This document shows, piece after piece, positions 63,809-64,000 of a stretch of 64,000 nt of DNA; within the stretch, counting starts at the first letter, position 1; each line of letters begins with the position of its first letter. Under the pieces are notes generated by a model. The model searched no databases, had not been told where the DNA came from, and saw only the letters and a program-made list of their open reading frames with translations. The stretch is taken from NCBI RefSeq assembly GCF_029760955.1, contig NZ_CP121682.1, positions 4,960,001 to 5,024,000 of the forward strand, read 5' to 3'. The stretch is from Streptomyces cathayae. GTDB taxonomy: Bacteria > Actinomycetota > Actinomycetes > Streptomycetales > Streptomycetaceae. The position numbers and the translations under genes were made by a program.

Positions 63809-63865
63809 AGGTCCTGTCGTCACCTTCCCGCCCGCCCGGCGGGCGGGAAGGTGACGACAGGACCT
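63809..63865 (-). terminator. 28-bp perfect inverted repeat
   Basis: Arms 63809-63836 and 63838-63865 are exact reverse complements around a single base. It lies 41 bases beyond the stop of the partial gene at the right edge and upstream of the IclR start, both on the minus strand, so it most likely terminates the former. Confidence 0.75.
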
Positions 63866-63906
63866 GGGGCCGCAATCCGGTCAGCGAATCCCTTCCACGA
63901 TAGCCG

Positions 63907-64000
63907 TCAAGCGGCTGTCCAGGAGAGAGTGTTGACGAGATCGCGGCCTTCCCAACTGCGGAACCGGTCCTCGGGCATATGCCAGAGGAATGCCCCGGTG
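63907..64000 (-). CDS. C-terminus of a gene cut by the right window edge
   Basis: On the minus strand a frame enters from base 64000 and ends at TGA 63907-63909. Its last 30 residues include FLWHMPEDRFRSWEGRDLVN and end LSWTAA. The composition is protein-like, and a strong terminator follows. Too short to assign. Confidence 0.6.
   Translation of the reverse strand, partial: TGAFLWHMPEDRFRSWEGRDLVNTLSWTAA

Overview
The window is a high-GC actinobacterial chromosome segment and almost certainly comes from a Streptomyces. Third codon positions are nearly all G/C. Gene content is typical of the genus: a cslA-glxA cellulose-synthase-like/copper-radical-oxidase pair with a GH6 glycanase, a chitin-type AA10 LPMO behind a DasR-like box, a GH9 cellulase behind a perfect CebR box, many Tat/Sec-secreted hydrolases, and class F-type sortase biology. 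From about 43 kb to the right end the gene order looks like ordinary core chromosome. The left 43 kb is accessory and visibly rearranged.

1-13 kb, defence island. A minus-strand operon reads MORC-type GHKL ATPase, Z1 helicase-like ATPase, Vsr endonuclease, a cytosine methyltransferase paralogue that has lost its catalytic Cys motif, and an intact cytosine methyltransferase. A plus-strand three-gene operon converges on it: an XRE-HTH/GHKL ATPase fusion, an unrecognised 331-aa protein and a DUF6339-like protein. A sacsin-like GHKL ATPase runs off the left edge. MORC, Z1, Vsr and Dcm are known together as a predicted restriction/defence neighbourhood. The pseudo-methyltransferase and the facing HTH-ATPase operon are the parts most worth attention.

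13-30 kb, secreted enzymes mixed with genomic scars. These include a lipoprotein, a GNAT acetyltransferase, a two-domain VOC protein, a TPR protein, the GH9 cellulase, a secreted EEP-fold phosphodiesterase with a lectin-like tail, and an S28/PS-10 peptidase broken by one in-frame TGA. There is a second, internally deleted copy of the VOC gene and a second, internally deleted copy of the peptidase locus. A small unknown gene has a truncated duplicate, and IS6- and IS1634-like transposase remnants are present. The region ends with an IclR / MHS-type MFS transporter / SnoaL-like catabolic-looking cluster.

30-40 kb, polymorphic-toxin island. An FG-GAP/DNRLRE protein (minus) and a large Rhs-ricin-Hint-toxin gene (plus) diverge, and both lack their 5' ends. 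A TnpB-encoding IS605/IS1341-type element sits exactly between them. The Rhs tail is a restriction-endonuclease-fold toxin (Tox-REase-5-like), followed by an overlapping small acidic candidate immunity gene and a tyrosine-recombinase C-terminal remnant. A SEC-C protein follows.

40-64 kb. Present are a Tat-exported GH78 alpha-L-rhamnosidase, a DUF6412-like protein and YidC, a DUF2231-like membrane protein, a double ferritin-like protein, a Gfo/Idh oxidoreductase with an HbpS/UPF0303 protein opposite a ROK regulator, an LAxTG surface protein, a NagD-like HAD phosphatase, a sortase, the GH6-glxA-cslA locus, two identical tRNA-Lys(CTT) genes flanking an NlpC/P60-type hydrolase, an SPFH-like protein and the LPMO, then an IclR regulator and the tail of a gene cut by the right edge.

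No rRNA operon and no CRISPR array was seen.
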